DNA of 64,000 nt from Mycolicibacterium confluentis. GTDB taxonomy: Bacteria > Actinomycetota > Actinomycetes > Mycobacteriales > Mycobacteriaceae. Under the pieces are notes generated by a model, which did no database searches, had not been told where the DNA came from, and worked only from the letters and a program-made list of their open reading frames with translations. The DNA is taken from assembly GCF_010729895.1 (NCBI RefSeq), contig NZ_AP022612.1, forward strand, positions 1,116,001-1,180,000. The letters are read 5' to 3'. The translations under genes were made by a program, and so were the position numbers. Shown here piece by piece: positions 49,908 to 57,956 of the stretch (position 1 is its first letter; the number at the start of each line of letters is the position of its first letter).

Positions 49908-51119
49908 TCAGCCGACGATCGCAGGCATGCTGTCCCAGCCCCGGACCGTGGCCGTGGGGGCCCGGACCGCGTGCTCGGAATCGATCGTCCAGTCCGGCCA
50001 GCGCTTGAGGATCTCCTCCAGCGCGATTCGGCCCTCGAGGCGCGCCAACGACGCCCCCAGACAGAAGTGCGTGCCGCGGCCGAATGACAGGTGATTGGCG
50101 TTGCGGTGGATGTCGAATCGTTCGGGGTCGTCGAACTTGCGCTCGTCGCGGTTGGCAGCCCCTGCCATCAGCAGCAGCGCGCTGCCGGCCGGAATGGTCT
50201 GACCGTGGAACTCGACATCCTTGGCCACATACCGCGCGATGTGGTGCACCGGCGGTTCGTAGCGCAGCACCTCCTCGACGGCCAACGGGATCAGCGACGG
50301 GTCGGCCACCAGCTCGCGGCGCTGATCGGGGTGCTCACCCAGCAGCTTTCCCAGCCAGCCGAAGAGGCGGCCGACGGTCTCGGTGCCGGCATTGGCGATC
50401 ACCCCGAGGAATACGAGCAGTTCGTCGGTGCTCAGTCGGCGCACGGTGCCGGACACGTCTTTGAATTCGACGTTGAGCAGTTCGGTGACCAGGTCGTCGG
50501 AGGGGTTCTGCTCACGCCACGCCACGTAGTCGGCGAACATGTTGCCGTTGAAGTAGTTGGTCTTGCTGACCTTCAGTGGCTTGCCGGGTTCGTTGCGCAG
50601 CCTGCGGCCCGCGATGGACCGCACGCTGCGCTGCAGAGAGTCGGGCATTCCGACCAGCATGCCGATCACGCGCATGGGCATCTCTGCGCCGAGATGCAGG
50701 GTGAAGTCGAGGCGGTCGCCCTCGGTGAGCGGATCCAGGCAGGCCGCGCAGAACGCCCGCACGTGCTCCTCGATGGCAGCCATCTTTCGCGGGGTGAACG
50801 CGCGTGACACCAGCAGCCTGTGCACGGTGTGCAGCGGAGGGTCTTCGTTGATGAACACGCCCAGCGGCATGACGGGTTCGGCCTTGACCACCTCGAGGAT
50901 GTCGCCTTTGGCCGAGCTCAGGTTGTCGATGTCGCGCAGACCGGCCTCGACGTCGGCGAAGCGGCTCAGACCCCAGAAGTCGAGCCGCTCGTTGTAGTAC
51001 ACGGGGGCTTCGTCCCGCAGTCGGCGGTAGGTGGGGTAGGGGTCAACGTCGATCTCGATGTCGTACGGATCGTACGAGAGCTGACCGGCCCCTGACTGGT
51101 CACCGTCGAAGGCGTGCAT
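49908..51119 (-). CDS. Cytochrome P450
   Basis: A 403-residue P450 from ATG 51119, with AGGAG upstream. Haem loop LSFGRGTHFCLGASLARLEG with Cys353, ExxR in EEVLRYEPP and I-helix GVIANAGTETVGR with Glu-Thr. It lacks its own ferredoxin neighbour, so it may share the 3Fe-4S ferredoxin at 43013 or the 2Fe-2S one at 29033. It is divergent from the LLM gene at 51217. An additional near-palindrome (TCGTACG-GAT-CGTACGA, 51061-51077) lies in its 5' coding part. Confidence 0.92.
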   Translation of the reverse strand: MHAFDGDQSGAGQLSYDPYDIEIDVDPYPTYRRLRDEAPVYYNERLDFWGLSRFADVEAGLRDIDNLSSAKGDILEVVKAEPVMPLGVFINEDPPLHTVHRLLVSRAFTPRKMAAIEEHVRAFCAACLDPLTEGDRLDFTLHLGAEMPMRVIGMLVGMPDSLQRSVRSIAGRRLRNEPGKPLKVSKTNYFNGNMFADYVAWREQNPSDDLVTELLNVEFKDVSGTVRRLSTDELLVFLGVIANAGTETVGRLFGWLGKLLGEHPDQRRELVADPSLIPLAVEEVLRYEPPVHHIARYVAKDVEFHGQTIPAGSALLLMAGAANRDERKFDDPERFDIHRNANHLSFGRGTHFCLGASLARLEGRIALEEILKRWPDWTIDSEHAVRAPTATVRGWDSMPAIVG

Positions 51120-51170
51120 CGTGCTCCTAAGTCCTGGTGTAAGTCCTTGTGCCGGAAGCTGACCTGGCAT

Positions 51171-51188
51171 GCAGTACGATCGTACAGC
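51171..51188. promoter_or_regulatory. GCTGTAC-N4-GTACAGC-class operator, site D (P450 / LLM)
   Basis: GCAGTACGATCGTACAGC, with central GTACGATCGTAC perfectly palindromic, in the 97-base divergent promoter, 28 bases from the LLM start. Confidence 0.8.
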
Positions 51189-51216
51189 ACCCGCCGGATG
51201 GACTGAAGGAGCGGCG

Positions 51217-52068
51217 ATGGACCTGGGCTACGTCTCGCTGAACACTCCCCGCGACATGCCGGCGGCGGTGCTGGGCGCGGAGCTGGAATCCCGTGGTTTC
51301 GAGTCACTTTGGGTCGGTGAACATCCGCAGGTGCCCGTCTCTGCCGGTGCTGCGCTGCCCAAGAGTCTGCTCGAGTCCCAGAAACAGATCCTCGACCCGC
51401 TGCTCTCGCTGGCCATGGCGGCGCAGGCCACCACGACGCTGCGCCTCGGCACGGCGGTCGCGCTGCCGCTCGAACGCGAGCTGTTCACCCTCGCCAAGCA
51501 GGTCGCCACGCTGGACCAGGTCAGCGGGGGGCGACTGCTGTTCGGTGTGGGAGTGGGGATGCGCGCCGAACTCGAGACGTCGAGGCCGATCGCGTGGTCC
51601 GACCGTTATCGGGCGCTCGCCGACATGGTCGCTGCGCTCGACGCGCTGTGGACCCAGGACGAGTCGTCGCACCATGGCGAGTTCTTCGACTTCGACCCGG
51701 TGTGGTCCTACCCCAAGCCGCATCAGCGCCCCCGTCCGCCCCTGCTGGCGTCCGCGACCGGGCCCAAGGCCGTGCGGGCCTGTGCGGAATGGGCCGACGG
51801 GTGGCTGCCGGGTGATGCCGCACTGCGTGACGTGGCCGGGGCGCTGGCCGACTTCCGCCGGGCGGCCGAGGAGGCCGGTCGCGATCCGGGCGCGCTGGAC
51901 CTGACGATCATGGTGTGGGGCGAGCCCAAGGTCGAGGTGCTGGCCGGCTATCGGGACCTCGGATTCAACCGCGCAGTCGTCGGCGGTGGAAGGCGTGGTG
52001 GCAGTGACCCTGCGACGACGCTGCCTTTCCTGGACCGGTGCGCGGAGTTCGTCGACGCGTTGCGCTGA
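51217..52068 (+). CDS. Luciferase-like (LLM) oxidoreductase
   Basis: A 283-residue TIGR03619-type LLM protein: LNTPRDMPAAVLGAELESRG, FESLWVGEHPQVP, RLGTAVALPLERELFTLAKQ and SGGRLLFGVGVGMRAELE. In this subfamily F420 is the usual cofactor. ATG 51217 has a GGAG site; the in-frame start at 51169 would begin inside the operator. It is transcribed toward the TetR gene, which is convergent, and the end of the gene lies 29 bases before that stop. Confidence 0.86.
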   Translation: MDLGYVSLNTPRDMPAAVLGAELESRGFESLWVGEHPQVPVSAGAALPKSLLESQKQILDPLLSLAMAAQATTTLRLGTAVALPLERELFTLAKQVATLDQVSGGRLLFGVGVGMRAELETSRPIAWSDRYRALADMVAALDALWTQDESSHHGEFFDFDPVWSYPKPHQRPRPPLLASATGPKAVRACAEWADGWLPGDAALRDVAGALADFRRAAEEAGRDPGALDLTIMVWGEPKVEVLAGYRDLGFNRAVVGGGRRGGSDPATTLPFLDRCAEFVDALR

Positions 52069-52097
52069 TCCCGCGACGGCGCGGCGCGGCGGCGGTC

Positions 52098-52688
52098 CTA
52101 GGACTCCTCGAGTGACTGCAGGTACTGCTCGAAAGCCGTCGTCACCTCTTTGTGGGCGGTCTTGACCCCCACGCCCTCTTCAAGGCTCAGGAACTTCGGG
52201 ATGCCCGACATCAGCAGTTGCAGTGCGGCCAGCGAGAAGTGGCCGCCCGGGCGGGCGTCCTTGCCGAACTTCGCCGCCAGCGCGTCCACCTGCACCTTGC
52301 GCATGCGCCTGGTCACCTGGGCGATCTCGGTCTGGATCGACTTGCGGTGGTTGCCCAGGGCCATGAACTCCGTCATCAGGGCGCCCGTCGCCTCACGCTG
52401 GTTGTAGCGCCACAGCGTCCGAAGCGGTTCGTCGGGGTGGGCCTCCAGCGTCTTCGTCAGGTACTCCAGGTTGGCTTCGGCGTACCGACGAATCGCCGCG
52501 ACGAAGATCTCATCGAGGGTGGGGAAGTAGTACTGCACCAGGCTGGGAGTGACGCCGGCCTCCGAGGCCAGCGCGCGGTAGGTGACGCTGGCGTAGCCCT
52601 TCTCCAGCAACAACCGCTCGACGCAGTCGAGCAGGGCGTCGCGCGTCTTGGAGTTCTCGGCGCCGACGCGCCGCGGTGCTGCAGCCAT
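52098..52688 (-). CDS. TetR/AcrR family regulator (candidate for the GCTGTAC-class operators)
   Basis: A 196-residue regulator: TRDALLDCVERLLLEKGYAS, HTH VTYRALASEAGVTPSLVQYY, then FPTLDEIF, and a helical ligand domain with ALMTEFMALGNHRKSIQTEI. It is the only regulator in the 39-54 kb block, and its own divergent promoter holds the most symmetric of the five 18-base operators (site E). It is therefore the best candidate to control all five. Effector unknown. Confidence 0.87.
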   Translation of the reverse strand: MAAAPRRVGAENSKTRDALLDCVERLLLEKGYASVTYRALASEAGVTPSLVQYYFPTLDEIFVAAIRRYAEANLEYLTKTLEAHPDEPLRTLWRYNQREATGALMTEFMALGNHRKSIQTEIAQVTRRMRKVQVDALAAKFGKDARPGGHFSLAALQLLMSGIPKFLSLEEGVGVKTAHKEVTTAFEQYLQSLEES

Positions 52689-52767
52689 GATCTCCTCACC
52701 TCTTTGAAATGCCTACAGTCTGGCACGCACCGGTCGGGTCGCAGCGCGAGCGCGCACTGCCATGGCC

Positions 52768-52823
52768 GAGCAGACACAGAATCGCATGAAACACCGGGAT
52801 TCCACGCGATTCTGTGTCTGCTC
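52768..52823. repeat. Long intergenic hairpin, 18-bp perfect arms
   Basis: GAGCAGACACAGAATCGC (52768-52785) and its exact reverse complement (52806-52823) enclose 20 bases. Sequences of this type recur in mycobacterial intergenic regions. This copy sits in a divergent promoter, not behind a gene, and 12 bases from operator E. Confidence 0.8.
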
Positions 52824-52835
52824 GCCACCGGCTGT

Positions 52836-52853
52836 GCTATACGAGTGTATAGC
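52836..52853. promoter_or_regulatory. GCTGTAC-N4-GTACAGC-class operator, site E (TetR / FMN monooxygenase)
   Basis: GCTATACGAGTGTATAGC: arms GCTATAC and GTATAGC are perfectly complementary around four bases, 49 bases ahead of the monooxygenase GTG. Confidence 0.82.
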
Positions 52854-52902
52854 CTGCGGCGATTTCGGCGTGGGATCACCCTGAGTTGGTCGGAGGATGT
52901 CG

Positions 52903-54273
52903 GTGCCCAAACGCATGATCTTCACGCTGTTGGTGATGAACTCCGTCGGACACAACTTCCAGGGCGGCTGGCGGCATCCGCGGGCCCGCAACCGGGAGTA
53001 CAAGACCTTCGACATGTGGGTCGATCTGGCGAAGAAGGCCGAGCGGGCCAAGTTCGACGCGTTCTTCTTCACCGACGTCCTCGGAGTGCAGGGGGAGTAC
53101 AACGGGTCGCGGGACATCGTCTTCGAGCAGGCGATGAACGTGCCCATCGGCGACTGCACGATGCTGCTGCCGGTGCTCGCGCACGAGACCACCGACATCG
53201 GCCTGATGTACACGAGTTCGGTGATCCAGCAGCATCCGTTCGCATTCGCACGCCAGGTTTCGACGCTGGACCAGCTCAGTGGCGGCCGCGTCGGGTGGAA
53301 CATCGTCACCTCGGCCAACGAACGCGCCTTCGCCAACTTCGGCGTGCCCGGCGGGATGACCCACGACCAGCGCTATGAGTGGGCGCAGGAGTACACCGAC
53401 GTCGTCTACAAGCTGTGGGAGGGATCGTGGGACGTCGACGCCGTTGTCGACGATCCCGACCGCGGGATCTACACCGACCCGACGAAGGTGCACGACATCA
53501 ACCACGTCGGGGATCGCTACCGCGTCGAGGGCTACAACCTGATGGAGCCCTCGCCGCAGCGGACACCGCTGCTCGCACAGGCCGGCGGATCACCCGCGGG
53601 ACTCGACTTCGCGAGCAGGCACGCCGAGGTCATGTTCCTGTCGGCGTTCACGCCCGAGGCCATCGCGCAACAGGTCGGCACGGTACGGGCCAAGGCCCGC
53701 GAGCACGGTCGCCGCGACGAGGACATCGTGTTCCTGCAGGGGCTGATGTTCGTCGTGGGCTCCACCGACGAGGAGGCCAACCGCAAGTGGATGGAACTCG
53801 AGGAGTGGCGGTCTCAGGAGGCGCAGGCGGCCTATTTCGCGAGCCTGTCCGGTATGGACCTCGGCCAATATGACCCCGAGACCCCGTTGGAGGACCTCCT
53901 CGAGTCTATGCCCGGCATCCAGGGCGCGTTCCTGTCGCTCATCAACGCCTGGCCGGCGGGCAGCAAGCCCACCATTCGGGACTTCCTCACGACGATGTCG
54001 CTGCCGCAGATGGTGGTCGGCTCACCCGAGACCATCGCGACGCGCCTGATGGAGTTCCAGGCTGCGGGTTCCGACGGCTTCCAGGTGATGAACATGCTGA
54101 TGCCCGAGAGCTACGACGACTTCTTCGACCACGTCGTGCCGGTGCTGCAGGCGAAGGGTCTGATGCAGACCGAGTACCGCCCAGGAACGCTGCGGCAGAA
54201 GATCTTCGACACCGATCTTCCCCACATCAACGAGCGCCACCCCGCGCGCGGGTACCGCGGCACGCTCTCCTGA
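52903..54273 (+). CDS. FMN-dependent monooxygenase of the NtaA/SnaA/DszA family
   Basis: A 456-residue LLM-fold monooxygenase of the two-component nitrilotriacetate/dibenzothiophene-sulfone type, which takes FMNH2 from a separate reductase. It has NSVGHNFQGGWRHPRARNRE, FDAFFFTDVLGVQGEYNGSR, TLDQLSGGRVGWNIVTSANE and LLAQAGGSPAGLDFASRHAE. GGAGG adjoins ATG 52897 but stands 6 bases from GTG 52903, which I prefer. No flavin reductase gene is in the window except possibly the nitroreductase. Baeyer-Villiger-like or C-N/C-S cleavage chemistry is possible. Confidence 0.9.
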   Translation: MPKRMIFTLLVMNSVGHNFQGGWRHPRARNREYKTFDMWVDLAKKAERAKFDAFFFTDVLGVQGEYNGSRDIVFEQAMNVPIGDCTMLLPVLAHETTDIGLMYTSSVIQQHPFAFARQVSTLDQLSGGRVGWNIVTSANERAFANFGVPGGMTHDQRYEWAQEYTDVVYKLWEGSWDVDAVVDDPDRGIYTDPTKVHDINHVGDRYRVEGYNLMEPSPQRTPLLAQAGGSPAGLDFASRHAEVMFLSAFTPEAIAQQVGTVRAKAREHGRRDEDIVFLQGLMFVVGSTDEEANRKWMELEEWRSQEAQAAYFASLSGMDLGQYDPETPLEDLLESMPGIQGAFLSLINAWPAGSKPTIRDFLTTMSLPQMVVGSPETIATRLMEFQAAGSDGFQVMNMLMPESYDDFFDHVVPVLQAKGLMQTEYRPGTLRQKIFDTDLPHINERHPARGYRGTLS

Positions 54274-54297
54274 AACGCGCCGAACCCTCCTTCGCCG

Positions 54298-54349
54298 AGA
54301 CTGCGGTGAGTGCGAAGTCGCGACCGATTTCTCGCAGCCACCGCAGTCT
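54298..54349. terminator. Nested hairpin between convergent genes
   Basis: AGACTGCGGTG (54298-54308) and CACCGCAGTCT (54339-54349) are perfect 11-base arms, with an inner TGCGA/TCGCA pair. It separates the monooxygenase stop (54273) from the convergent dehydrogenase stop (54383). Confidence 0.65.
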
Positions 54350-54382
54350 GGGCGCAAAGGGAGGGGGTTATAGGGGGAGGGG

Positions 54383-55180
54383 TTAGAGCTCCGCCAGCCT
54401 GGGCACCGAACCGCGGGCCCGCAGACCCGCGCCGACCTTGCGCGTCAGTTCCCTTGAGCTGCCGAGTAGTCCGTCGAGCACCAACACCCGCTTCACATGC
54501 ACGTGCAGATCATGCTCTTCGGTGAAACCGATGCCGCCGAGCACCTGCTGGCAGTGCTTGGCCGCGGTCAGTGCGGCCTTGCCCGCCGCGGCCTTGGCCA
54601 GCATGGCGGTCAGGTCGGGGCTCTCGGTGCCGGGCAGTCCCAGTGTGGCCTCGGCGCCCTCGATCGCGACCAGCGTCTCCGCCAGGCGATGCCGGACCGC
54701 CTGGAACGACGCGATGGGCTTGCCGAACTGCACCCGGTCCAGGGCGTGCTGGCGGGCCAGCGCCAGCATCGCCCGTGCGGACCCGACGAGCCACCACCCG
54801 ACTGCGCGACGAGCCTCACCCATGCGCATCAGTTCACCGTCGGGAACCCGGCGCAGCGGCAGTCCACCCAGCGTCTCATCGCCGTCGTCGGCACGGGCCC
54901 ACACCACCCAACCGCCGCCCGCATACGGCATGGGAGGCGTGCCGCCCGGCAGACCGCCAATGGTCTCCAGCAGCACATCGTTGAGAACTGAAGCATGCGA
55001 ACCTGTTTCGCCCAGCAGCCGGAACACCAGCGGGATCGCCACGTCGGGCATATCCGAGAGCATCTCGGCCCAGCCCAGTTCGGCGAGCGCGGCGTCCAGC
55101 TTGGTGCCGGAGGTGGTCAGCATGGTCTTGCACAGCGCGTCCTCGAGCAGTCCGAGCGATTCCGCGTCCATGGTCTCCAT
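54383..55180 (-). CDS. Short acyl-CoA dehydrogenase subunit (pair 3)
   Basis: A 265-residue acyl-CoA dehydrogenase-family subunit reduced mainly to N- and C-terminal helical parts. The C-terminal part shows LARQHALDRVQFGKPIASFQ, AVRHRLAETLVAIEGAEATL and QQVLGGIGFTEEHDLHVHVK. ATG 55180 stands 6 bases after AAGGAG, better placed than GTG 55186. That site overlaps the stop of the long partner, so the pair is tightly coupled. It is the shortest of the three short subunits. Confidence 0.84.
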   Translation of the reverse strand: METMDAESLGLLEDALCKTMLTTSGTKLDAALAELGWAEMLSDMPDVAIPLVFRLLGETGSHASVLNDVLLETIGGLPGGTPPMPYAGGGWVVWARADDGDETLGGLPLRRVPDGELMRMGEARRAVGWWLVGSARAMLALARQHALDRVQFGKPIASFQAVRHRLAETLVAIEGAEATLGLPGTESPDLTAMLAKAAAGKAALTAAKHCQQVLGGIGFTEEHDLHVHVKRVLVLDGLLGSSRELTRKVGAGLRARGSVPRLAEL

Positions 55181-55182
55181 GC

Positions 55183-56304
55183 TCACTCCTTCCCCAGATC
55201 CAACAGCCGACGGGAGATGATGTTGCGCTGAACCTCGGCCGTGCCGCCATAGATCGTGGCGGCCCGCGAGTACAGGTACTCGGTGCGCCAGTCGGTGTCC
55301 TCCAGTTCGATCACGCTGGGCATCAGATCCCGTGCGGTGTCGTAGAGCAACTGCTCGGCGCCGGCCAACAGGACCTTGTCGATCGAGGTGTCCGGACCGA
55401 GTCGGTGGCCCTCCGCCAACCGGTGCTGCGTGGCGCGCGACCGGCAGCGCAGCGTGTGCAGCGCCAGGTAGACCGCACCCAGATCGCTGTCCACGGCCTG
55501 CCCATCACCCTTGACCTCACCGACCAGGGCGTCGAACCGCGAATACAGATAGGCGATCCGCTGCCAGAAGCACGTCGAGCGCTCGTAGGGCAGCAGATCC
55601 ATCGCGAGTTGCCAGCCGTCGCCGGGCTTGCCCAGCATGCGACTCGCGTCGACCTCGACGTTGTCGAAGTAGACCTCGCAGAACTCGTCGACGTCGTGCA
55701 TGGTGCGCAGCGGGCGTACGGAGATGCCCGGGGTGTCGACGTCGACGAAGAACGCGGTGATCGCCTGGTGGTTCGGGGTGTCCGCGTCGCCGGTGCGGGT
55801 CAGCAGGATGCAGCGCTGCGAGTGCTGGGCGAAGCTCGTCCACACCTTCTGCCCGTTGATCACCCATTTGTCGCCCTGCTGGCTCGCCCGTGTCGTGATC
55901 GACGCCAGGTCACTTCCGGAGCCGGGCTCCGAAAAGCCCTGGCACCACTGCTCTTCGCCGCGCAGCAGCTTGGGCACCATCTCAGCCGCGAGGTCGGTGG
56001 GCGCGTAGTCGATCATGGTCGGCGTCAGCACCTCGAGCATCGAGTACGGGCCCGGTTCGGCCAGCCGACGTCCGACAACCTCTTCGCCGACGATGGCCCG
56101 CAGGATCGCGGGACCACCAAGGCCGCCAGCATGCTCAGGCCAGCCGTAGCGGCCCCACCCCGCGTCGTACAGCGCCCGCTGCACGCGCCGGAACTGGGTC
56201 ATGTGGCCGGCCAGCGAGTGGTCGTCCGGGGGCGTCAGGTCACACTCGTCCAGCCAGGCGCGCAACGCCTTTCGGAACTCGGCAGGCTGATGCAGATCGG
56301 TCAT
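55183..56304 (-). CDS. Long acyl-CoA dehydrogenase subunit (pair 3)
   Basis: A 373-residue acyl-CoA dehydrogenase: GWGRYGWPEHAGGLGGPAIL, CQGFSEPGSGSDLASITTRA, NGQKVWTSFAQHSQRCILL, EVYFDNVEVDASRMLGKPG and YGGTAEVQRNIISRRLLDLG. It is paired with the downstream short subunit. Its ATG overlaps the stop of the NTF2-like gene by 4 bases, so it belongs to a long minus-strand operon running from the Rieske leader (59724) to 54383. Confidence 0.89.
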   Translation of the reverse strand: MTDLHQPAEFRKALRAWLDECDLTPPDDHSLAGHMTQFRRVQRALYDAGWGRYGWPEHAGGLGGPAILRAIVGEEVVGRRLAEPGPYSMLEVLTPTMIDYAPTDLAAEMVPKLLRGEEQWCQGFSEPGSGSDLASITTRASQQGDKWVINGQKVWTSFAQHSQRCILLTRTGDADTPNHQAITAFFVDVDTPGISVRPLRTMHDVDEFCEVYFDNVEVDASRMLGKPGDGWQLAMDLLPYERSTCFWQRIAYLYSRFDALVGEVKGDGQAVDSDLGAVYLALHTLRCRSRATQHRLAEGHRLGPDTSIDKVLLAGAEQLLYDTARDLMPSVIELEDTDWRTEYLYSRAATIYGGTAEVQRNIISRRLLDLGKE

Positions 56305-56744
56305 CCGGCCTCAGGCCTGCCGATCGCGTGGGGGCGGCCATGGTCGTGGTCACCGCTGCGCCGGATGAACGTCATGGCGCGGGTCCGCAGGCGCCACCCG
56401 TCCTCGGTGCGCACGTAGGTGTCGCGGTAGTAGCCGATGCGCATGTCGTGCTTGGAGTGCTCGATGAAGCACAGCGGTTGGGTACCCGAGGCAGTGTCGG
56501 CGCCCTCTTCGAGGTCGATGAGCGCGGTGCCGGTCATGAACAGACCCTTGGGCGCGGCATCGACGAGAACTGGAAACCGGTTGAGGGTGTAGGTCTCGCC
56601 GAAGGCGCTGTACGTGCCGTCCGGCGTGAAGACACTGACCAGGCCGTCGATGTCACCCTGGGTGATGGTGACGGCGTACTTGGCGAGCACCTGCTGGATC
56701 TCGACCAGATCCTCGATGCGGGTGGGCTTAGTTGTTGATCTCAT
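56301..56744 (-). CDS. SnoaL-like/NTF2-like protein
   Basis: A 147-residue SnoaL-like protein: RIEDLVEIQQVLAKYAVTIT, DIDGLVSVFTPDGTYSAFGE, FIEHSKHDMRIGYYRDTYVR and TEDGWRLRTRAMTFIRRSG. The fold covers isomerases, hydratases and lyases. I use ATG 56744, which overlaps the amidohydrolase stop by 17 bases; GTG 56762 is an alternative. A second protein of this fold lies at 48475. Confidence 0.82.
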   Translation of the reverse strand: MRSTTKPTRIEDLVEIQQVLAKYAVTITQGDIDGLVSVFTPDGTYSAFGETYTLNRFPVLVDAAPKGLFMTGTALIDLEEGADTASGTQPLCFIEHSKHDMRIGYYRDTYVRTEDGWRLRTRAMTFIRRSGDHDHGRPHAIGRPEAG

Positions 56745-57954
56745 TTTTGAAGACCTTGCCACCTTTCATGACGAAGTTGACGTTTCGGGTCACGCGTATG
56801 TCGGCCAACGGATCTCCCGGCACCGCGATGATGTCGGCCACCTGGTCCACGGCCAGCCTGCCGCGGTCGGTGACGTTGATCAGGTCGGCAGCCACCACGG
56901 TGGCGGCTCGCAGCACGGCGGCCGGCGGCAGGCCCCATTCGACCAGGGTCACCAATTCGTCGGCGTTCTTGCCGTGCGGGATCGCGGGAGCGTCGGTGCC
57001 CACCGCGATCTTCACACCGGCCTCGTATGCGGCCTTGATGGACGTACGTGCCTTGGGGAACATCTCGGCTGCTTTGGCCTGCAATTCCGGCGGGGCCTTC
57101 GAGACGTCCATGTACTCGGCGAGTCGACGGGTCGACACCAGGAAACGGTCGTGCTCGACCATCAACCTGATCGCTTCGTCGTCCATCAGGAAGCCGTGTT
57201 CGATGCAGTCGATGCCGCAGTCGATCGCGTGCTTGACGGCCTCGGCGCCGTGCGTGTGGGCCGCCACTCGCAGCCCACGGCGATGCGCCTCGTCGACGAT
57301 GACGCGCAGTTCCTCATCCGAATAGTGCTGTGCGCCCGCCTCTCCGGTCAGCGACATGACGCCGCCCGAACAGCACACCTTGATCAGCTGGGCGCCATGC
57401 TTGATCTGGTAGCGCACGGCCTTGCGGATCTCGTCGACGCCGTTGGCGATGCCCTCTTCGATCGTCAGTTCCAGCACGCCCGGCATGAAGGCCGCGAACA
57501 TGGTCGGATCCAGATGTCCGCCGGTGGGCGTGATCGCATGTCCGGCGGGAACGATGCGTGGCCCCTCGATCAAGCCGGCGTCGATGGCCTTGCCCAACGC
57601 GACGTCGAGCAGATAGCCGCCGGTCTTGACGAACAGGCCGAGGTTGCGCACCGTCGTGAACCCCGCCCGCAGGGTGCGGCGCGCGTTGCCGACCGCGCGC
57701 AGCACCCGGGTGGGGGGATCGTCCTGCACCTGGGACAGGCCGGGGTTCTCCCCGCGCCCACCCATGAGGAGGTTGACCTCCATGTCCATCAGGCCGGGCA
57801 GCAGGATCGAGTCGCCGAGATCCACGACCTCGGAATCGTCCGGAATCGGCCCGCCCACACCGACAATGCGGTCACCGTCGACACGGACGATGCCGGGGCG
57901 AATGATCTCCCCGGCATCGACGTCAAGCAGGCCAGCTGCTTTGAGCGTAAGCAC
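56728..57954 (-). CDS. Amidohydrolase-superfamily protein lacking the first HxH metal motif
   Basis: A 408-residue amidohydrolase of the imidazolonepropionase/prolidase-like group, from GTG 57954. Residues that bind metal on later strands are present: Lys in GAQLIKVCCSGGV, His in RVAAHTHGAEAVKHAI, His in CIEHGFLMDDEA and Asp in VGTDAPAIPHG. But the strand-1 motif normally written PGLIDxHxH reads LLPGLMDMEVNLLMGG, with Glu and Asn replacing both His. Either metal binding is altered or the protein works differently. It lies between the 114-residue protein and NTF2-like genes. Confidence 0.85.
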   Translation of the reverse strand: MLTLKAAGLLDVDAGEIIRPGIVRVDGDRIVGVGGPIPDDSEVVDLGDSILLPGLMDMEVNLLMGGRGENPGLSQVQDDPPTRVLRAVGNARRTLRAGFTTVRNLGLFVKTGGYLLDVALGKAIDAGLIEGPRIVPAGHAITPTGGHLDPTMFAAFMPGVLELTIEEGIANGVDEIRKAVRYQIKHGAQLIKVCCSGGVMSLTGEAGAQHYSDEELRVIVDEAHRRGLRVAAHTHGAEAVKHAIDCGIDCIEHGFLMDDEAIRLMVEHDRFLVSTRRLAEYMDVSKAPPELQAKAAEMFPKARTSIKAAYEAGVKIAVGTDAPAIPHGKNADELVTLVEWGLPPAAVLRAATVVAADLINVTDRGRLAVDQVADIIAVPGDPLADIRVTRNVNFVMKGGKVFKNEINN

Positions 57955-57956
57955 GC

